A stretch of 31,384 bases of DNA from Oleiagrimonas sp036379395 (GCA_036379395.1 DASVGR010000025.1:1-31384), one strand, 5' to 3'; shown: positions 7,424-16,674, counted from the first letter of the stretch. Program-made: numbers and translations. The notes: generated from the sequence alone by a model not told the origin.

Positions 7424-8848
7424 TCAGCCCTTGGGCGTGGCGCGCCCGTAGACATCGTCGAAACGCACGATGTCATCCTCGCCCAGATAGCCGCCGGACT
7501 GCACTTCGATCAATTCCAGCGGCATCTTGCCGGGGTTTTCCAGCCGGTGCTTGGTGCCGATCGGGATGAACGTGGATTCGTTCTCGCGCAGCAAGAACAC
7601 GTCCTCGCCGCGCGTCACCTGCGCGGTGCCGCTGACCACCACCCAATGCTCGGCGCGGTGATGGTGCATCTGCAGGCTGAGCTGGCCGCCGGGCTTGACG
7701 GTGATGCGCTTGACCTGAAAACGCGGCGCCATGTCGATCGAATCGTACGCGCCCCACGGGCGGTACACCTTGCGATGCAGCACGGCCTCGCCACGCTTGT
7801 CGGCCTTGAGCCGCGCGACGATCTGCTTGACCTTCTGCACCTGATCCTTGCGCGCCACCAGCACGGCGTCGTCGGTGTCGACCACGACCACGTCGTCCAG
7901 CCCGATCATGGCGACCAGACGGCGGTCGCTCCACGCAAACGAATTGCGGCAATCCAGCGCCATCACGTCGCCATGGCAGGCATTGCCGACGCCGTCATGC
8001 GCCGCCACCTGCCACAACGCCGCCCACGAGCCGACATCGTTCCAGCCCACGTCGATGGGCAGCACGCGCGCGGCGTCGGTTTTTTCCATCACCGCGTAGT
8101 CGATCGAATCGGACGGGCAGGCCTCGAACGCGGCCTTGTCCAGACGCAGAAAATCGGTGTCGCGCGCGGCGCCGGCAAACGCCTTGCGGCACGCTTCGAG
8201 CATGGCCGGCTGGTACTTGCCCAATTCTTCGAGATAACGCGAAGCGCGCATCAGGAACATGCCGCTGTTCCACGCGTAATCGCCGCTGTCGAGATACTTT
8301 TGCGCGGTGGCGGCATCAGGTTTTTCGACAAACTCGACCACCGGCCGCACGCCTTCGCCCGCGCCCAGCCTGATGTAGCCATAACCGGTTTCGGCGCTGG
8401 TCGGCACGATGCCGAACGTGACCAGCGCGCCGTCCGCCGCCACGCTCATCGCCTCGGCAATGGCCGCGTGGAACGCCGCCGCATCGCTCACCACGTGGTC
8501 GGACGGCAGCACCAGCAGCAACGGATCAGCGCCGTCTGCCTGCGCCTGCAAGGCGGCCACGGCGATGGCTGGCGCGGTATTGCGACCGACCGGTTCCAGC
8601 ACGATCGCGGCGGGCTGGCAATCCACCTGGCGCAACTGCTCGGCCACCATGAAACGGTGCGCCTCGTTGGTCACCACCAGCGGCGCGGCCAAGCCGTCAA
8701 TGCCGATCAGGCGTTGCCACGTGGCCTGCAGCATCGAGGTGTCGCCATCCAGGGTCAAAAACTGCTTGGGATGCCCCGAGCGCGACAACGGCCACAAGCG
8801 TGTGCCGGAACCGCCGGAAAGGATCACGGGAACCAGTTTGTCGTCCAC
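7424..8848 (-). CDS. manC: Mannose-1-phosphate guanylyltransferase / mannose-6-phosphate isomerase
   Basis: A bifunctional cytoplasmic enzyme of about 474 residues that makes GDP-mannose for exopolysaccharide or LPS. The nucleotidyltransferase domain opens with PVILSGGSGTRLWPLSR and contains FVEKPD. The C-terminal cupin isomerase domain has KPGGQLSLQMHHHRAEHW and ends near DIVRFDDVYGR. Length fits the type II PMI/GMP family (ManC, AlgA, XanB). An ATG at 8860 adds four residues but has a poor ribosome site; a GTG at 8848 has GGAG 6 bp upstream and starts VDDKLVPVILSGG, so I prefer it. It is divergent from amgK. Confidence 0.92.
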   Translation of the reverse strand: MDDKLVPVILSGGSGTRLWPLSRSGHPKQFLTLDGDTSMLQATWQRLIGIDGLAAPLVVTNEAHRFMVAEQLRQVDCQPAAIVLEPVGRNTAPAIAVAALQAQADGADPLLLVLPSDHVVSDAAAFHAAIAEAMSVAADGALVTFGIVPTSAETGYGYIRLGAGEGVRPVVEFVEKPDAATAQKYLDSGDYAWNSGMFLMRASRYLEELGKYQPAMLEACRKAFAGAARDTDFLRLDKAAFEACPSDSIDYAVMEKTDAARVLPIDVGWNDVGSWAALWQVAAHDGVGNACHGDVMALDCRNSFAWSDRRLVAMIGLDDVVVVDTDDAVLVARKDQVQKVKQIVARLKADKRGEAVLHRKVYRPWGAYDSIDMAPRFQVKRITVKPGGQLSLQMHHHRAEHWVVVSGTAQVTRGEDVFLLRENESTFIPIGTKHRLENPGKMPLELIEVQSGGYLGEDDIVRFDDVYGRATPKG

Positions 8849-8905
8849 AAGACACTCCATTTATCAGCCAGACTTTGGCGCTGCACGCGCGCGAAAGTGT
8901 GCATT

Positions 8906-9955
8906 ATGCTGCATCCCATGCCTGCTTCCTTAACCGACCGCGCGCAAGAACGCCTTGCCTGGGCGCGCCAAGCGCTTGCCGACCCCGCGCTGACCCTGGC
9001 CCCGGCTTCCGCCGACGCCAGTTTTCGCAGCTATTGGCGCGCCGAACACGCGCACCACAGCTTCGTCATCATGGACGCGCCGCCACCGGCCGAGGACATC
9101 CGTCCATGGCTGGCCATCGGCGCGCGCCTGGCCGCGGCCGGCATCCACGTGCCGGCCGTTTTCACCAGCGACGTGGAGCGCGGCTTCGCCCTGATCGAGG
9201 ATTTCGGCAACCGCCTGTACCTGCCGGCGCTGAACGACGCCAGCGTGGACGGCCTGTACGCACAGGCGCTGGACGCGTTGCTGGCCATGCAGAAAAACGT
9301 TTCCAGCACCGGGCTGGATGCCTACGACGCCGCGTTCCTGCGCCGTGAAGTGGAGCTGCTCATCCCGTGGTTTCTCGAACGCCACCTCGGCCATGTTGTC
9401 GGTGACGACGAGCAAGCCATGCTTGATGCCGCATTCACGACGCTGGTCGACAACGCCACCAACCAGCCGCAGTGCTTCGTGCACCGCGATTTCCACAGCC
9501 GCAACCTGATGTTGACCGACGGCGCCAATCCCGGCGTGATCGACTTCCAGGGCGCCCTGCGCGGCCCGATCACCTACGACCTCGCGTCCTTGCTGCGCGA
9601 CTGCTACATCGTGTGGGACGACGCACGCGTCGACGCGTGGGCGCAAGGCCATCGCCAGAAGCTGCTTGACGCCGGGTTGATCGGCTCCGACATCGATCCG
9701 ACCACCTTCCGCCGCTGGTTCGACCTGACCGGCCTGCAACGCCACATCAAGGTGCTGGGCCTGTTCTGCCGCCTGGCCTACCGCGACGGCAAACTGACCT
9801 ATCTCGCCGACCTGCCGCGCGTGCTCGATTATGTCGTGCGCATTGCCGGCCGTCACGCCGAGCTGGCGCCACTGGCCAACCTGCTGCGCGACGTGACCGC
9901 GGGCATCGACCTCACCTGTCCGCGTCACCAGGAACCCGCCTCATGCGCGCGCTGA
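8906..9955 (+). CDS. amgK: N-acetylmuramate/N-acetylglucosamine anomeric kinase
   Basis: A 349-residue sugar kinase of the aminoglycoside phosphotransferase fold. The catalytic loop CFVHRDFHSRNLML and the metal-binding GVIDFQGAL are both present. AmgK phosphorylates MurNAc at C1 in the peptidoglycan recycling route that bypasses de novo UDP-MurNAc synthesis and confers fosfomycin tolerance in Pseudomonas. The assignment is strengthened by murU, which overlaps the 3' end by 13 bp. The start is ATG 8906 or ATG 8918 (MPASLTDRAQ); the open frame upstream of these is antisense to manC. The control region shared with manC is under 60 bp. Confidence 0.9.
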   Translation: MLHPMPASLTDRAQERLAWARQALADPALTLAPASADASFRSYWRAEHAHHSFVIMDAPPPAEDIRPWLAIGARLAAAGIHVPAVFTSDVERGFALIEDFGNRLYLPALNDASVDGLYAQALDALLAMQKNVSSTGLDAYDAAFLRREVELLIPWFLERHLGHVVGDDEQAMLDAAFTTLVDNATNQPQCFVHRDFHSRNLMLTDGANPGVIDFQGALRGPITYDLASLLRDCYIVWDDARVDAWAQGHRQKLLDAGLIGSDIDPTTFRRWFDLTGLQRHIKVLGLFCRLAYRDGKLTYLADLPRVLDYVVRIAGRHAELAPLANLLRDVTAGIDLTCPRHQEPASCAR

Positions 9956-10638
9956 TTTTCGCCGCCGGCCGCGGCGAACGCATGCGCCCGCTTACCGACA
10001 CCACGCCCAAGCCGTTGCTCAAGGTGCGCGGCAAGCCGTTGATCGTGCATCACCTCGAACGCCTGGCCGCCATCGGCGTGCATTACGTCGTCATCAACAC
10101 GTCGTATCTGGCCGAACAATTTCCAGCCATTCTGGGCGACGGCTCGAACTGGGGCCTGCGCATCCGCTACGCCTACGAAGGCGAAAACCCGCTCGAAACC
10201 GGCGGCGGCATGTTGAACGCGCTGCCGCTTTTGACCGACGAACCGTTCATCACCATCAACGGCGACGTGTACAGTGATTGCGACCTCGCCACCTTGCCGG
10301 GCGAGCCGCGAGGGCTCGCGCATCTGGTCATGGTCGACAACCCGGCACAACATCCGGACGGCGATTTCGGCCTGGGCGAAAACGGCCAAATCACGCTGGA
10401 CGCCCGGACCCCGCGTCTGACTTTTGCCGGCATCGGCGTATATCGTCCGGAACTGCTGGACAACTGGCGCGACGTCATCGGCGACACGGATGGCGCGGCC
10501 ACCAAACCGCCACGTTTCCGGCTGGCGCCCGTCCTGCGCGCGGCCATCGCCGCCGAACAGATCACCGGCACGCACTTCAAGGGCACATGGAGCGACGTCG
10601 GCACCCCCGAACGCCTGGCGGCACTCTCCCAGCCCTGA
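9943..10638 (+). CDS. murU: N-acetylmuramate alpha-1-phosphate uridylyltransferase
   Basis: A 231-residue nucleotidyltransferase with the pyrophosphorylase signature AAGRGERMRPLTDTTPKPLL at residues 7-26 and the metal-binding FITINGDVYSD near residue 105. MurU converts MurNAc-1-phosphate to UDP-MurNAc, the step after AmgK. Its start lies within amgK, so the pair is translationally coupled. Length matches Pseudomonas MurU. Downstream come REP-like repeats and a terminator. Confidence 0.91.
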   Translation: MRALIFAAGRGERMRPLTDTTPKPLLKVRGKPLIVHHLERLAAIGVHYVVINTSYLAEQFPAILGDGSNWGLRIRYAYEGENPLETGGGMLNALPLLTDEPFITINGDVYSDCDLATLPGEPRGLAHLVMVDNPAQHPDGDFGLGENGQITLDARTPRLTFAGIGVYRPELLDNWRDVIGDTDGAATKPPRFRLAPVLRAAIAAEQITGTHFKGTWSDVGTPERLAALSQP

Positions 10639-10642
10639 ACCA

Positions 10643-10718
10643 GTAGGAGCGCGCCCGCGCGCGATGGCCAGATGGCCGGGGTGAAGCAAGATCCCTTCGC
10701 CCGCAGGCGGGCTCCTAC
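10643..10718. repeat. REP-like inverted pair, copies 1 and 2
   Basis: Copy 1 at 10643-10664 starts GTAGGAGCGCGCCCGCGC. Copy 2 at 10697-10718 is the reverse orientation, ending GGCGGGCTCCTAC. Each copy is itself a small hairpin, and the two face each other across 32 bp. This matches the paired repetitive extragenic palindromes (GTAGGAGC head) of pseudomonads and xanthomonads. Confidence 0.8.
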
Positions 10719-10749
10719 AAAGGCAAGGCCCAAACCTCACGGCATTCCC

Positions 10750-10841
10750 GTAGGAGCGCGCCTGCGCGCGAAAGGATTTGCCTCAAACCGGCCATTTGCC
10801 TCAAACCGGCTGCAAGCCATCGCGCGCAGGCGCGCTCCTAC
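10750..10841. repeat. REP-like inverted pair, copies 3 and 4
   Basis: Copy 3 at 10750-10771 starts GTAGGAGCGCGCCTGCGC. Copy 4 at 10820-10841 is its reverse complement, ending GCGCGCTCCTAC. The two copies could form one long hairpin. With the pair upstream, four copies lie within 200 bp between murU and secF. Confidence 0.82.
10776..10810. repeat. Short tandem duplication inside the REP cluster
   Basis: The 17-bp unit ATTTGCCTCAAACCGGC occurs twice with a period of 18 bp (10776-10792 and 10794-10810), in the spacer between REP copies 3 and 4. It is probably a local duplication. Confidence 0.7.
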
Positions 10842-10879
10842 AGGCGATGAAAGACCATCGACCACGGCGCACACACCAC

Positions 10880-10915
10880 ACACAAAAAGAGCCGCTTGCG
10901 CGGCTCTTTTTGTGT
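10880..10915. terminator. Bidirectional intrinsic terminator between murU and secF
   Basis: A 16-bp perfect stem with a 4-base loop (TTGC). The core GAGCCGC/GCGGCTC is flanked by A5 on the left arm and T5 on the right, so either strand gives a hairpin followed by a U tract. It ends the convergent amgK-murU and secD-secF transcripts. Confidence 0.92.
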
Positions 10916-10930
10916 CTTGCAAATACCGGT

Positions 10931-11893
10931 TTACGGGCGGCGCGCCAGTTCCGGGTTGTCGCGCGTCTTCGGCATCAGGTCGCGCTTGGTCACGCCCAGC
11001 CACAGCAGGATCGGGCAGGCGATGAAAATCGACGACAAGGTGCCGGTCACGATGCCGATCATCATGGTTTCGGCAAAACCGCGCACCACCGGGCCGCCGA
11101 CGAAGAACAGCGCCAGCATGCTGATGAAGGTCAGGCCCGCCGTCAGCACCGTACGCGACAGGGTGCTGTTGATGGCGCGGTTGAGGATGTCTTCCGGCTC
11201 GGACTTGCGCGCCAGGCGGAACAGCTCGCGCACACGGTCAAACACCACCACCTTGTCGTTGACCGAGTAACCGACCACGGCCATGAGCGAAGCCAGCACG
11301 GTCATGTCGAAGGTGTGCTGCGTCAGCGCGAACACGCCCACGGTGACCAGCGCGTCATGGATTTCGGTGACCACCGCCGCCACGGCGAAGCGCCGCTCGA
11401 ACCGGTACCACAGGTAGATCATGATGAAGATGATCACGAAAACCGTGGCGTAAATGCCCTTGGTACGCAGCGACGCGCCCACCTCGGGACCGACGAAGTC
11501 GCGCGAACTGATCGTGACTTTTTCGCCAGCCGCGGTCAGCGCCTTCAAGACGTCGTTGGCGATCTTGTCGACATCGACCTTGCCGTTCTTGCCCACGGCC
11601 GCGGGATCGTCCTTGGGCTGCAGGCGCACCGAGACGTCCTGCGTGCCACCCAACGGCTGCACGATGGCGCCGCCGAAGCCGCCTTTCTGCAGCGCGGCAC
11701 GCACGTCGGCCACGTCGACCGACTGCTGGTACTGCAACTCGACGACCACGCCGCCGGTGAAGTCCAGGCCGTAGTTGAGGCCACGCGTGAAGATCAGCGC
11801 GAGCGACGCGACGATCAGGCAAATGGCGATGCCGATCGTGAACTTGCGCAGGCGGAGAAAATGGATGTTGCTGTGCGGATTGAAAATTTCCAT
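10931..11893 (-). CDS. secF: Protein translocase subunit SecF
   Basis: A 320-residue inner-membrane component of the SecDF complex, which uses the proton gradient to help preproteins leave the SecYEG channel. Helix 1 (residues 16-35) is followed by NYGLDFTGGVVVELQ, the conserved start of the periplasmic domain. The C-terminal five-helix part contains GYSVNDKVVVFDRVRE and SRTVLTAGLTF. The start has GGAGA 7 bp upstream. It follows secD by 15 bp and is last in the tgt-yajC-secD-secF cluster. Confidence 0.97.
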   Translation of the reverse strand: MEIFNPHSNIHFLRLRKFTIGIAICLIVASLALIFTRGLNYGLDFTGGVVVELQYQQSVDVADVRAALQKGGFGGAIVQPLGGTQDVSVRLQPKDDPAAVGKNGKVDVDKIANDVLKALTAAGEKVTISSRDFVGPEVGASLRTKGIYATVFVIIFIMIYLWYRFERRFAVAAVVTEIHDALVTVGVFALTQHTFDMTVLASLMAVVGYSVNDKVVVFDRVRELFRLARKSEPEDILNRAINSTLSRTVLTAGLTFISMLALFFVGGPVVRGFAETMMIGIVTGTLSSIFIACPILLWLGVTKRDLMPKTRDNPELARRP

Positions 11894-11908
11894 CGTGTTC
11901 TCCTGCCC

Positions 11909-13786
11909 TTACACCGACAGCTTCTTGATGTGTTTGCCGCCGTGCGTGGCCGCCGTGATGGCATGCGTCACCGTGACCGACGTGAACAGCGAGGCCAGGA
12001 TGCCGATGGCCAGCGTGACGCCGAAACCACGGATGGCGCCGGTACCGAAGGTCATCAACGCGACCGCCGCCAGCAAGTGGGTGACATGGGCGTCCAGAAT
12101 GACCGGCCAGGCATGCTCGTAACCGGCGCGGATGGACGCCAGCGGCGTCGAACCGTTGCGGATTTCCTCGCGCACACGCTCGCAAATCAGCACGTTGGCG
12201 TCGATGGCCATGCCCAATGCCAGAATGATGCCGGCGATGCCCGGCATGGTCAGCGTGACGCCGATCAGGCTCATCACGGCCACCAGGATGACCAGGTTGA
12301 AGAACAGCGCGACGTCGGCCACCAGACCGAACAGTTTGTAGTAGATGCCGGCGCACAGCAGCACCGCCGCCAGGCCGATGATGATGGCCAGCAGGCCCTT
12401 GCGGATGTTGTCACGGCCCAGGCTGGGGCCGATGACACGCTCGGCGACGATGCGCATCGGCGCGGCCAGCGAACCGGAACGCAGCAACAGGGCCAGGTTG
12501 GCCGCCGCCTCGGGGCTTTCCAGGCCCGTGGTCTGGAACTGGTTGCTGAACACGCCCTGGATGGTGGCGTTGTTGATGACGGTCTCGGTGACCTTGTAGG
12601 TACGCACCTTCTTGCCGTCGACTTCCTTCACCTCGGGAATGGTTTCCTTGTAGACCACGCCCATGTTCTTGCCGACGTTGGCCGAGGTGAAGTCGAACAT
12701 GCGCTTGGCGGCGGCCGCGTTCAGCGTCACCGACACTTCCGGCGTGCCCGACTGCTGGTCGATGCCCGACGAGGCGTTGAGCAGCTCGTCGCCGGTGGCG
12801 ATGACCTTCTTGCTCAACAGCACCGGCGTGCCGTCACGCATGTGGTACAGGCGCGCTTCGGGCGGAATGATGCCGGTCTGCTGGGCCTGGATGGCGTCCT
12901 GCCGGGTGCCGTAATCGGCGCGGTATTCCAGCGTGGCCGTCGCGCCCAGCATCTTCTTGGCTTCGGCCGTGTCCTGCACGCCGGCAAGCTCCACCACGAT
13001 GCGGTCGTTGCCCTGCTGCTGGATCAACGGCTCGGACACGCCCAGCGCGTTGATGCGGTTGCGCAGCGTGCCGACGTTCTGGGTGATGGCGCGCTGCTGC
13101 AGGTCCATCAGGTCCTTGTCGGTCATGACGGCATTGAGCACGTAGCGATCGCCGCTGCTGGCGCCATTGGAAATTTGCAGTTTCGGGTAACTGGCCCCGA
13201 TCAGCGTGGCCGCCTGGTCACGGTCGGCGGACGAGCGCAGCGTGATGCTCACACCCACGCCACTGGTCGATTTGCCCACGTTGACGTAGCGGATCTTGTG
13301 GTCGCGCAGCAGCGAGCGGATGTTGCCCATGTAGCCGTTTTGCTGCTTGTCGCGCACGGCCTGCTGGTCCACTTCCATCATGAAGTGCACGCCGCCCTGC
13401 AGGTCAAGGCCCAGGCGCATGGCGTTGGCGTGGATGGCCTGCATCCAGCCGGGCACCGTGGAAGCCAGGTTCAGGGCCACGACGTATTTGTCGCCCAGGG
13501 TCTGCCTGAGCACGTCGGAGGCTTTCAGCTGCACGTCCGGGTTGGCGAAGCGCGCCATCACCAGCGGATGCTTGGTGTTGTCGATCTCCAGCCGGCTGAA
13601 GGCGATGTTGTTCTTCTTGAGGATGTCGCCGACGCGCGTTTCCAGCGCCTTGTCGACCGTTGCCCCGCGATTGGCCGAAACCTGCACGGCCGGCTGTCGC
13701 TGGTACAAGTTGGGCGCCGCGTACAGCAGGCCCAACAAGCACACCACGATGACCACCGCATATTTCCAGCGTGGAAAATCACTCAT
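11909..13786 (-). CDS. secD: Protein translocase subunit SecD
   Basis: A 625-residue inner-membrane protein and partner of SecF. It has an N-terminal helix (YAVVIVVCLLGLLYAAPNLY), the periplasmic domain with RLGLDLQGGVHFMMEVD and VVELAGVQDTAEAKKMLG, and six C-terminal helices with ALGMAIDANVLICERVREE, which carries residues of the proton path. Length is normal for gammaproteobacteria. It lies between yajC and secF on the same strand. Confidence 0.97.
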   Translation of the reverse strand: MSDFPRWKYAVVIVVCLLGLLYAAPNLYQRQPAVQVSANRGATVDKALETRVGDILKKNNIAFSRLEIDNTKHPLVMARFANPDVQLKASDVLRQTLGDKYVVALNLASTVPGWMQAIHANAMRLGLDLQGGVHFMMEVDQQAVRDKQQNGYMGNIRSLLRDHKIRYVNVGKSTSGVGVSITLRSSADRDQAATLIGASYPKLQISNGASSGDRYVLNAVMTDKDLMDLQQRAITQNVGTLRNRINALGVSEPLIQQQGNDRIVVELAGVQDTAEAKKMLGATATLEYRADYGTRQDAIQAQQTGIIPPEARLYHMRDGTPVLLSKKVIATGDELLNASSGIDQQSGTPEVSVTLNAAAAKRMFDFTSANVGKNMGVVYKETIPEVKEVDGKKVRTYKVTETVINNATIQGVFSNQFQTTGLESPEAAANLALLLRSGSLAAPMRIVAERVIGPSLGRDNIRKGLLAIIIGLAAVLLCAGIYYKLFGLVADVALFFNLVILVAVMSLIGVTLTMPGIAGIILALGMAIDANVLICERVREEIRNGSTPLASIRAGYEHAWPVILDAHVTHLLAAVALMTFGTGAIRGFGVTLAIGILASLFTSVTVTHAITAATHGGKHIKKLSV

Positions 13787-13851
13787 GGATCAAATCCGTC
13801 AAAACCACGACCGCACGGCGGTCGACACGGCGGCAACGCCGCCTCCCCCGC

Positions 13852-14199
13852 TCAGGCCGATTTCAGCGTGCCCTTGGGCAACACCTGCGCAATCGACGCG
13901 CGCTGCAACTTGACCTTGACGTTCTCGGCCAATTCCACCGTCACGAACGTGTCACCCAGCGCGTCAATGCGGCCGGCGATGCCGCCGTTGGTGACCACCT
14001 CGTCGCCCTTGGCCAGCGCCGACACCATGGCACGGTGCTGCTTTTGGCGCTTCTGCTGCGGGCGGATCATCATGAAATACATCAGCACGAACATCGCGAT
14101 GATGATGAACAGGAACGAGAAACTGCCGGTCTCGGCACCCGGGTTGGCGGCCGGCGCCGCGGCAGCTGCCGCAACGGCGTTGAAAATGGACAAAGCCAT
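13852..14199 (-). CDS. yajC: Preprotein translocase subunit YajC
   Basis: A 115-residue single-helix membrane protein that associates with SecDF. After an alanine-rich start comes the helix SFLFIIIAMFVLMYFMMIRP followed at once by QQKRQKQH, the family hallmark, then a small SH3-like domain with KGDEVVTNGGIAGRI. I chose ATG 14199 because GGAG lies 5-9 bp upstream; longer in-frame starts add an unrelated tail. It lies 65 bp upstream of secD and 117 bp downstream of tgt, the classic gene order. Confidence 0.95.
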   Translation of the reverse strand: MALSIFNAVAAAAAAPAANPGAETGSFSFLFIIIAMFVLMYFMMIRPQQKRQKQHRAMVSALAKGDEVVTNGGIAGRIDALGDTFVTVELAENVKVKLQRASIAQVLPKGTLKSA

Positions 14200-14316
14200 G
14201 ATGTCTCCGATCAAGCAAACGCCAGCCGCGAAAGGCAACCAGCAAGGTAAAGAATCCGAATTATGCCATGACATTTCGGGCACTTGCAGCGCACGTGACC
14301 CGACCTGTGCCACCAG

Positions 14317-15462
14317 TCACGCCACGGACGCTCCCGCCGCCCGCCTGGCATCAAACGCCGCAACGAAATCTTCCAGCGCATCAGCCTGTATGGCGTCGCG
14401 CAGGCCCGACATCAAGCGCTGGTAGTGACGCAAGTTGTGGATGGTGGCCAATTGCGCGCCCAGGATCTCCTTGCAGCGGTCCAGATGACGCAGGTAGGCG
14501 CGTGAAAAACCGTGCGTGCAGGCGTAGCAGTCGCAGCCTTCCTCGATGACGCGCGTGTCGGTGGCGTACTTGGCGTTGCGGATGCGCAGGGTGCCGCTGT
14601 CGGTGAACAGGAAGCCGTTGCGCGCATGCCGCGTGGGCATCACGCAATCGAACATGTCCACGCCGCGGCACACGGCTTCGACGATGTCCTCGGGGCGGCC
14701 CACACCCATCAGGTAGCGTGGCCGCTCCGGCGGCAGCATGGCGGTGGCGAAATCCAGCGTGCGGTTGCGCTCTTCTTCCGGCTCACCGACGGCCAGACCG
14801 CCCAGCGCGTAGCCGTCGAAGCCGATCTCGACCAGGCGTTCGGCCGAACGCCGGCGCAAATCCTCATGCACGCCGCCCTGCACGATGCCGAACAGCGCGT
14901 TGGGGTTGCGCAAATCGTCGAACGCGCGCCGCGAGCGTTCGGCCCAGCGCAGCGACAGTTCCATCGAACGCTCGGCCGCGGCCACCGAAATGGGCTGGCC
15001 TTTCACCTCGTACGGCGTGCATTCGTCGAACGCCATCACCACGTCCGAATCGAGCGTGCGCTGGATGTGCATGGACACTTCCGGCGACAGGAACACGCGC
15101 GAGCCGTCCACCGGCGAGGCGAAGGTGACGCCTTCTTCGGTCAATTTGCGGCGCTTGGCCAGCGAAAACACCTGGAAACCGCCCGAATCAGTGAGGATCG
15201 GCTTGTCCCAGCGCGCAAAACCGTGCAGGCCGCCAAATTCGCCGATGACGTCCAGGCCGGGCCGCAAAAACAGGTGAAAAGTGTTGCCGAGGATGATTTC
15301 GGCGCCGATGTCGCGCAGGTCGCGCGGCATCATCGCCTTGACCGTGCCGTAGGTGCCGACCGGCATGAAGCACGGCGTCTCGACCGTGCCGCGGGCGAAT
15401 GTCAAACGGCCACGCCGGGCATGGCCCGACGTGGCAAAGATTTCAAAACGCAGGGAACTCAT
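14317..15462 (-). CDS. tgt: tRNA-guanine transglycosylase
   Basis: A 381-residue cytoplasmic enzyme that swaps guanine 34 for the queuosine precursor in tRNAs for Tyr, His, Asp and Asn. Visible motifs are the catalytic region ILTDSGGFQVFSL, the substrate pocket GGLAVGE, DMFDCVMPTRHARNG with the nucleophilic aspartate, and the zinc site CDCYACTHGF with a later histidine (TIHNLRHY). I chose ATG 15462 (MSSLRFEIFATSG), which matches family starts, over 15495. It is first in the tgt-yajC-secD-secF cluster. Confidence 0.97.
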   Translation of the reverse strand: MSSLRFEIFATSGHARRGRLTFARGTVETPCFMPVGTYGTVKAMMPRDLRDIGAEIILGNTFHLFLRPGLDVIGEFGGLHGFARWDKPILTDSGGFQVFSLAKRRKLTEEGVTFASPVDGSRVFLSPEVSMHIQRTLDSDVVMAFDECTPYEVKGQPISVAAAERSMELSLRWAERSRRAFDDLRNPNALFGIVQGGVHEDLRRRSAERLVEIGFDGYALGGLAVGEPEEERNRTLDFATAMLPPERPRYLMGVGRPEDIVEAVCRGVDMFDCVMPTRHARNGFLFTDSGTLRIRNAKYATDTRVIEEGCDCYACTHGFSRAYLRHLDRCKEILGAQLATIHNLRHYQRLMSGLRDAIQADALEDFVAAFDARRAAGASVA

Positions 15463-15544
15463 GGACAAGTCTCGCGGCGGGAAGCGGCAAGCCAAGGGCT
15501 TGTCCGATCACACGCCACTGACCTTGCCGCACATCCCGTGGTGA

Positions 15545-16063
15545 TTACATCTGCACGAAGCGGTAGGTGGCGCCGCTGGCCTTGACGGCCGCCTGCACCG
15601 CGGCGCTGTCGGCCTGGTCACCGATGAACAGCACGATCACGCCCTTCATGGAACCGGCCGTGGCGTCCTTGAACGCGGCTTCGATGAGCGCGGCGGTGTC
15701 CTTGGAGCTGGGACCGCCGAAGGCCAGCAGGTTGCCCGGCGTCACGCCACGCAGCACCACGCCGGTCACGCTGTCGAGCTGACGGCTGCGCTCGGCCACG
15801 ACGGCCGAACTGGCACCGGCCGGCACCAGGTACGGATACGGGCGGCTGGCCGTCATGCCCTGCAGATGCTGGCTGAGCACCTGCGAAAGATACTTGCCCC
15901 AGGCGGCGGAGTCGGTCGGATCAGTCGGACGGGTCAGCGTTTGTGCCGTGGCCTGCGAAGAAGCGGCGGCCTGCTGCGAACTGTTCTGGCCCTGATTGCT
16001 GCAGGCGCCAAGCGCCAGGGTGCAGGCAAGAGCCAACGTGGCGGCGAGAGCAAATTTGCGCAT
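15545..16063 (-). CDS. Putative lipoprotein of unknown function
   Basis: A 172-residue protein with a lipoprotein signal: MRKFALAATLALACTLALGAC, where the cysteine of LGAC is the likely lipidation site, followed by a Ser/Gln/Ala-rich linker (residues 22-48). The rest is a compact 120-residue region with GVTPGNLLAFGGPSSKDTAA and GVIVLFIGDQAD. I do not recognise the domain. ATG 16063 has a strong GAAAGGGG site upstream. It lies between coaD and tgt on the same strand. Confidence 0.8.
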   Translation of the reverse strand: MRKFALAATLALACTLALGACSNQGQNSSQQAAASSQATAQTLTRPTDPTDSAAWGKYLSQVLSQHLQGMTASRPYPYLVPAGASSAVVAERSRQLDSVTGVVLRGVTPGNLLAFGGPSSKDTAALIEAAFKDATAGSMKGVIVLFIGDQADSAAVQAAVKASGATYRFVQM

Positions 16064-16149
16064 GGGGTTTCCCCTTTCTGGACGAGTGGGAGTTGAAGGA
16101 AGCAACATCGGGCATCTTACCCCGTTGGCAAGATGACGTCGCGTTGCAT

Positions 16150-16674
16150 TCAGGCGGATGTTTGCCGGTGATGTTCGCGCCAAAGCTGCTGCATGGCCTG
16201 CTGTACGGCCGGATGCACGAAGCCGGACACATCCCCGCCCAGACTGGCGATTTCGCGCACCAGCGACGAGGAGATGAAGCTGTACTGTTCGGCGGGCGTC
16301 AGGAACAGCGTTTCCGCCTCGGGAATGAGGTGGCGGTTCATGCTGGCCAGCTGGAACTCGTATTCGAAGTCGGACACCGCGCGCAGACCGCGCAAAATGA
16401 CGTGCGCCCCCACTTCGCGCACGAAATGCGCCAGCAGGGTATGGAAGCCGCGCACTTCGACATTGGGCAGATCGGCCAACGCCAGGCGCGCCAGCGAAAT
16501 GCGCTCATCCAGCGAAAATACCGGCCCCTTGCTGGTATTGCGCGCCACCGCCACGATCACGCGATCAAACAGCGGCGCGGCACGCGCCACCAGATCGGCG
16601 TGGCCGTTGGTGATGGGATCGAACGTGCCCGGATAAATGGCAATCCGCGCAGTGTGGGAAGCAGTGTCGGCCAT
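16150..16674 (-). CDS. coaD: Phosphopantetheine adenylyltransferase
   Basis: A 174-residue enzyme of the penultimate step of coenzyme A synthesis, converting 4'-phosphopantetheine and ATP to dephospho-CoA. Signatures are AIYPGTFDPITNGH (the T/HxGH motif), ILRGLRAVSDFEYEFQ and the C-terminal YSFISSSLVREIASLGGDV. ATG 16674 has an AAGG site 6 bp upstream; ATG 16689 would add five residues. It is on the same strand as rsmD, about 40 bp downstream of it, a common pairing. Confidence 0.96.
   Translation of the reverse strand: MADTASHTARIAIYPGTFDPITNGHADLVARAAPLFDRVIVAVARNTSKGPVFSLDERISLARLALADLPNVEVRGFHTLLAHFVREVGAHVILRGLRAVSDFEYEFQLASMNRHLIPEAETLFLTPAEQYSFISSSLVREIASLGGDVSGFVHPAVQQAMQQLWREHHRQTSA

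Noticed and set aside
7547..8905. Upstream extension of the amgK frame
   Set aside because: Antisense to manC, with shadow-type composition. Kinase homology begins only after 8906.
10778..14425. A 1215-codon plus-strand open frame
   Set aside because: It lies antisense to secF, secD and yajC, is extremely rich in His, Gln, Arg and Asp, and has no domain. It is a shadow produced by high GC codon use.
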